NCBI GenBank assembly: GCA_028703645.1
Contig: JAQVML010000044.1
Coordinates: 1-8,089 of the forward strand
Origin: Eubacteriales bacterium
Lineage (GTDB): Bacteria; Bacillota; Clostridia; Christensenellales; CAG-138
Length of the DNA: 8,089 nucleotides
Direction: 5' to 3'
The translations under genes and the position numbers were made by a program. Position 1 is the stretch's first letter; every line of letters begins with the position of its first letter. This document shows positions 5,477 through 8,089 of this stretch, in pieces. The notes beneath the pieces are model-generated. The model was not told the origin of the DNA. It saw nothing but the letters and a program-made list of their open reading frames with translations, and searched no databases.

Positions 5477-6718
5477 ATGGAAACAGTGAAGCACAATCTC
5501 TGGACAAGAGATTTTACGATTCTTACGCTTGGCACCGTAGTCTCTATGCTGGGAAACGCGGTGGCAGGCTTTGCCATTGGTCTTCTCGTGCTGGACAAGA
5601 CCGATTCCGTGATGCTATACGCACTCTTTATGGTTTGCTATAGCCTGCCGCGGATCGTCCTACCCATGATCGCAGGCCCGTATCTGGATCGTTTTTCCCG
5701 TAAGCGCGTCATCTATTCGTTGGATTTTCTTTCCTCCGCGCTGTATGCCGTGTTTTTCTTGTTGCTGTTAAAGGGCTTCTTTAACTATACCGCCTATCTG
5801 CTGATCTCCATGCTGATGGGCGCGATTGACAGCGTATACAGCGTCGCTTACGATAGCTTTTATCCAACGCTGATCAGCGAAGGCAACTTCACGCGCGCCT
5901 ACTCCGTTTCCAGCCTGATCTATCCGCTGAGCACCGCCATCATGGTGCCGGTCGCCGGACTTTGCTATAAAACCATCGGGCTTGCCCCGCTGTTTCTCTT
6001 CAACGCGGTCACGTTTCTGATCGCGGCGATTGCAGAAACGCAGATTCGAGCCATTGAAACGCATATCAAGCAAATAAAAGAGCGCTTTAACGGCAGCAGG
6101 TTTCTGCAAGACCTGAAAGACGGAATCGCATACCTCAAGCGCGAACGCGGGCTCAATGCGATCACATGGTTTTTCTTCGTCATGATGCTGGTGAGCTCCA
6201 TTTGTATGACGCTGGCGCTGCCATATTTCAAGAGTCTCAATGGTGTAGACGGTGTCATGCAGTATACCTTTGTGATGGGTGCAAACACCATCGGTCGGCT
6301 CATCGGTGGCGGGGTGCATTACTTCTTCCGCTACCCCGCTCAAAAGAAATATAACATTGCGCTGTTCGTCTATATCTTTATTTCGTTCATCGACGGCGCC
6401 TACCTCTTCTTTCCATTCTGGGCAATGCTGATCTTTATGCTGGTCGAGGGCATGCTCGGCGTGACCAGCTATAATATCCGCATCTCCAGCACGCAAAACT
6501 ACCTACCGGATGAAATGCGCGGCAGATTTAACGGCTTGTTTCAGATGTTTACCATCATCGGCACCATATTGGGTCAGCTCATCGCGGGCGCAATTGGCGA
6601 TCTCTTCCCGATTCGCTGGATCATTGCCGTCAGCATGATGATCACGGTTCTGATGGTGTTTGTCATCATCGTTCCCAATGGCGAGCACGTGAAAAAGATC
6701 TATAATGTGAACGTATAA
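5477..6718 (+). CDS. Major facilitator superfamily transporter, probable exporter
   Basis: A 413-residue inner-membrane protein with twelve hydrophobic segments at about 12-40, 46-69, 78-100, 104-125, 145-166, 168-190, 226-250, 262-285, 292-310, 312-334, 352-376 and 379-399, and a charged cytosolic loop at 190-225 between the two six-helix halves. The loop between helices 2 and 3 has the MFS motif A form GPYLDRFSRKRV (67-78). The segment LPDEMRGRFNGLF (343-355) before helix 11 is typical of the MFS_3/EntS and macrolide-efflux-like exporters, suggesting proton-driven export. The substrate cannot be inferred. The ATG is chosen because helix 1 follows at the usual distance and the frame is closed by TGA at 5435-5437 with no upstream start; no ribosome binding site is visible. 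It is divergent from tldD and followed by a separate aminopeptidase gene. Confidence 0.9.
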   Translation: METVKHNLWTRDFTILTLGTVVSMLGNAVAGFAIGLLVLDKTDSVMLYALFMVCYSLPRIVLPMIAGPYLDRFSRKRVIYSLDFLSSALYAVFFLLLLKGFFNYTAYLLISMLMGAIDSVYSVAYDSFYPTLISEGNFTRAYSVSSLIYPLSTAIMVPVAGLCYKTIGLAPLFLFNAVTFLIAAIAETQIRAIETHIKQIKERFNGSRFLQDLKDGIAYLKRERGLNAITWFFFVMMLVSSICMTLALPYFKSLNGVDGVMQYTFVMGANTIGRLIGGGVHYFFRYPAQKKYNIALFVYIFISFIDGAYLFFPFWAMLIFMLVEGMLGVTSYNIRISSTQNYLPDEMRGRFNGLFQMFTIIGTILGQLIAGAIGDLFPIRWIIAVSMMITVLMVFVIIVPNGEHVKKIYNVNV

Positions 6719-6745
6719 ATCCAGTTCTATGCCATCTATGATCTC

Positions 6746-6777
6746 AACGCCGGTGAATAAGACTAGCGTTTTTCTTT
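6746..6777 (+). terminator. Possible weak intrinsic terminator after the MFS gene
   Basis: AACGC (6746-6750) pairs with GCGTT (6766-6770); inside it, after a C/A mismatch, GGT can pair with ACT around a 7-nt loop. The stem runs directly into TTTCTTT, giving a T-rich tail. The stem is short and imperfect, so it may be leaky. Confidence 0.42.
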
Positions 6778-6783
6778 GCTTTA

Positions 6784-6792
6784 TGCGATAAT
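6784..6792 (+). promoter_or_regulatory. Possible extended -10 promoter for the M29 aminopeptidase gene
   Basis: TGCGATAAT matches an extended -10 (TGn followed by a TATAAT-like hexamer GATAAT at 6787-6792). The -35 region at the right distance (TAGCGT, 6764-6769) is poor, as is usual for extended -10 promoters. A start near 6799 would give a leader of about 65 nt. Confidence 0.4.
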
Positions 6793-6865
6793 AATCGCGG
6801 TGCCGGAGCAATCCGCACCACCAAAGAATCCATCCACACATTTTTCGATATTAGGAGGCAATTCC

Positions 6866-7981
6866 ATGTTTGATCCAAGAATTCTGAAGCTGGCCGATGG
6901 ACTGGTCAACTTTTCCTGCGCCGTGAAACCCGGCGAGAACGTGCTCATTCAGAGCATTGGCGGCAACGAAGACCTCACCCGCGCACTCATCAAGACGGTA
7001 TACAAAGCGGGCGGCGTTCCCTTCCTCTGGCTGGAGGACAAGAGCATGGATCGCGAGATCATGCTCCATTGCACGCCGGAGCAACTCACGACAAGAGCCA
7101 ATGTAGACGCCGCGATGATGTCGCAGATGCAGGCGTTTATCGGCATCCGCGGCGGCACAAACGCAAACGAGTTTTCCGATGTGCCGGGCGATAAATTCAA
7201 CGACTACATGACCTATTACTGGACGCCCGTGCATGGAAAAATCCGCGTGCCGAAAACCAAATGGGTCATCCTGCGCTATCCTTCGCCGAGCATGGCGCAG
7301 CTTGCGGACATGAGCACGGAAGCGTTTGAAGACTATTTCTTCAGCGTCTGCACGCTGGACTACAGCAAGATGGATAAAGCCATGGATTCCCTCAAGGCGC
7401 TCATGGAGCGCACGGATAAAGTCCGCTTGGTTGCGCCCGGTACCGATTTGACGTTCTCCATCAAAGGCCTTCCCGCCATCAAGTGCGCGGGCAACATGAA
7501 TATTCCCGATGGCGAAATCTACACAGCTCCGGTGAAATACAGCATCAATGGCACCATTGCGTATAACACGCCGTCGCTGGAGGCTGGCTTTACGTTTACC
7601 GACATCAAGTTTACGTTTAAAGACGGCAAGATCATCGAAGCCACGTCAAACGACAATGCGCGCATCAATAAACAGCTGGACATCGACGAAGGCGCGCGCT
7701 ACGTCGGCGAGTTTGCCATCGGCGTGAATCCTTACATCACTTTCCCGATGAAGGACACGTTGTTTGATGAGAAGATCGCGGGCAGCATCCATTTTACGCC
7801 AGGCAGCTGCTATGACGACTGCAACAACGGCAATAAGTCCAGCCAGCATTGGGACATCGTGTTGATTCAAACGCCGGAATACGGCGGCGGCGAAATCTGG
7901 TTTGACGATGTGTTGATTCGCAAAGACGGCATGTTTGTCCTGCCGGAGCTCCTTTGCCTGAATCCTGAGAACTTAAAGTAA
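6866..7981 (+). CDS. M29-family metallo-aminopeptidase (AmpS/AmpT type)
   Basis: M29 peptidases are cytosolic, two-metal aminopeptidases that remove N-terminal residues from peptides, with a broad preference. The product is 371 residues, somewhat shorter than the roughly 410 residues of AmpS/AmpT. The whole active-site set known from that family can be matched in order: E217 in NIPDGEIYTAP, E282 in YVGEFAIGVNP, H309 and Y316 in IHFTPGSCY, and H328 and D330 in SQHWDIV. The N-terminal domain (about 1-180, KPGENVLIQSIGGNEDLTRAL at 21-41) matches the usual M29 N-terminus. AGGAGG (6853-6858) stands 7 nt before the ATG at 6866 and fixes the start; the 30 residues of open frame upstream are not conserved-looking. 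It stands alone between a weak terminator and a strong one. Likely job: turnover of peptides, including products of proteases such as TldD/E. Confidence 0.95.
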   Translation: MFDPRILKLADGLVNFSCAVKPGENVLIQSIGGNEDLTRALIKTVYKAGGVPFLWLEDKSMDREIMLHCTPEQLTTRANVDAAMMSQMQAFIGIRGGTNANEFSDVPGDKFNDYMTYYWTPVHGKIRVPKTKWVILRYPSPSMAQLADMSTEAFEDYFFSVCTLDYSKMDKAMDSLKALMERTDKVRLVAPGTDLTFSIKGLPAIKCAGNMNIPDGEIYTAPVKYSINGTIAYNTPSLEAGFTFTDIKFTFKDGKIIEATSNDNARINKQLDIDEGARYVGEFAIGVNPYITFPMKDTLFDEKIAGSIHFTPGSCYDDCNNGNKSSQHWDIVLIQTPEYGGGEIWFDDVLIRKDGMFVLPELLCLNPENLK

Positions 7982-8006
7982 TCAAAAGACGACTATATAC
8001 GCAAAA

Positions 8007-8032
8007 CAGCCCGGCGATTCTTCGCCGGGCTG
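8007..8032. terminator. Strong hairpin terminator, possibly bidirectional
   Basis: CAGCCCGGCGA and TCGCCGGGCTG form a perfect 11-bp stem around a TTCT loop, 25 nt after the aminopeptidase stop. On the plus strand it is followed by TAGATTTA, a poor T-tract; on the minus strand it is followed by TTTTGCG and then AT-rich sequence, which is somewhat better. It can thus end the aminopeptidase mRNA and perhaps also a minus-strand gene lying beyond the right edge. Confidence 0.85.
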
Positions 8033-8051
8033 TAGATTTACATGATGCAAT

Positions 8052-8071
8052 AGGATATGAAAGGATATGAA
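8052..8071. repeat. Two tandem copies of a 10-bp unit
   Basis: AGGATATGAA occurs twice head to tail, then AGATTTTTAG begins. It lies in apparently noncoding DNA after the terminator. Too short to interpret; it could be chance, a slippage product or part of a regulatory region of a gene beyond the window. Confidence 0.5.
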
Positions 8072-8089
8072 AGATTTTTAGTTTTCCGG

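Noticed and set aside
5768..6496. Minus-strand open frame of 242 codons inside the MFS gene
   Set aside because: The plus-strand frame encodes a coherent 12-TM MFS protein; the antisense translation is hydrophilic, His/Asp-rich and unlike any family I recognise.

Overview
The window is bacterial chromosomal DNA, most likely from an anaerobic Gram-positive of the Bacillota, probably a Clostridia or Christensenellales-type lineage. The support is the gene order rpmG-secE-nusG-rplK-rplA, strong purine-rich Shine-Dalgarno sequences, a Firmicutes-like NusG and L11, a TTG start on tldD, and base composition a little over half GC by eye. The exact taxon cannot be read from this sequence.

Left part (1-2415, minus strand): the start of the classical ribosomal/transcription operon. 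A sigma-70 type promoter at 2387-2415 drives rpmG (L33), secE, nusG, rplK (L11) and rplA (L1, cut by the left edge; rplJ-rplL-rpoBC would be expected beyond it). The nusG-rplK gap carries a small RNA structure that resembles the L1-binding stalk of 23S rRNA and is very probably the L1 autoregulatory site. Two proteins are unusual: SecE is 215 residues with four membrane segments ahead of the normal SecE core, and NusG has an extra loop of about 17 residues in its NGN domain.

Middle (2466-5297, minus strand): a two-gene tldD-tldE operon with an ATGA overlap and its own good promoter (5269-5297). The products should form the TldD/TldE metalloprotease heterodimer. TldD carries HExxxH and the downstream Cys metal ligand; TldE lacks the motif. 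A perfect 16-bp palindrome lies in the tldD leader, just upstream of the ribosome binding site.

Right part (5440-8032, plus strand): a divergently transcribed 12-TM MFS exporter-like gene, whose promoter sits so close to its ATG that the mRNA may be leaderless; then an M29-family aminopeptidase with all six metal/catalytic residues; then a strong hairpin that can terminate in either direction.

Functionally, the left block is core translation, transcription and secretion machinery, and the rest looks like peptide handling (TldD/E, M29 aminopeptidase, one exporter). No mobile element, CRISPR array, tRNA or rRNA gene was seen. I found no clearly new multi-gene system; the most unusual items are the enlarged SecE and the tldD leader palindrome.
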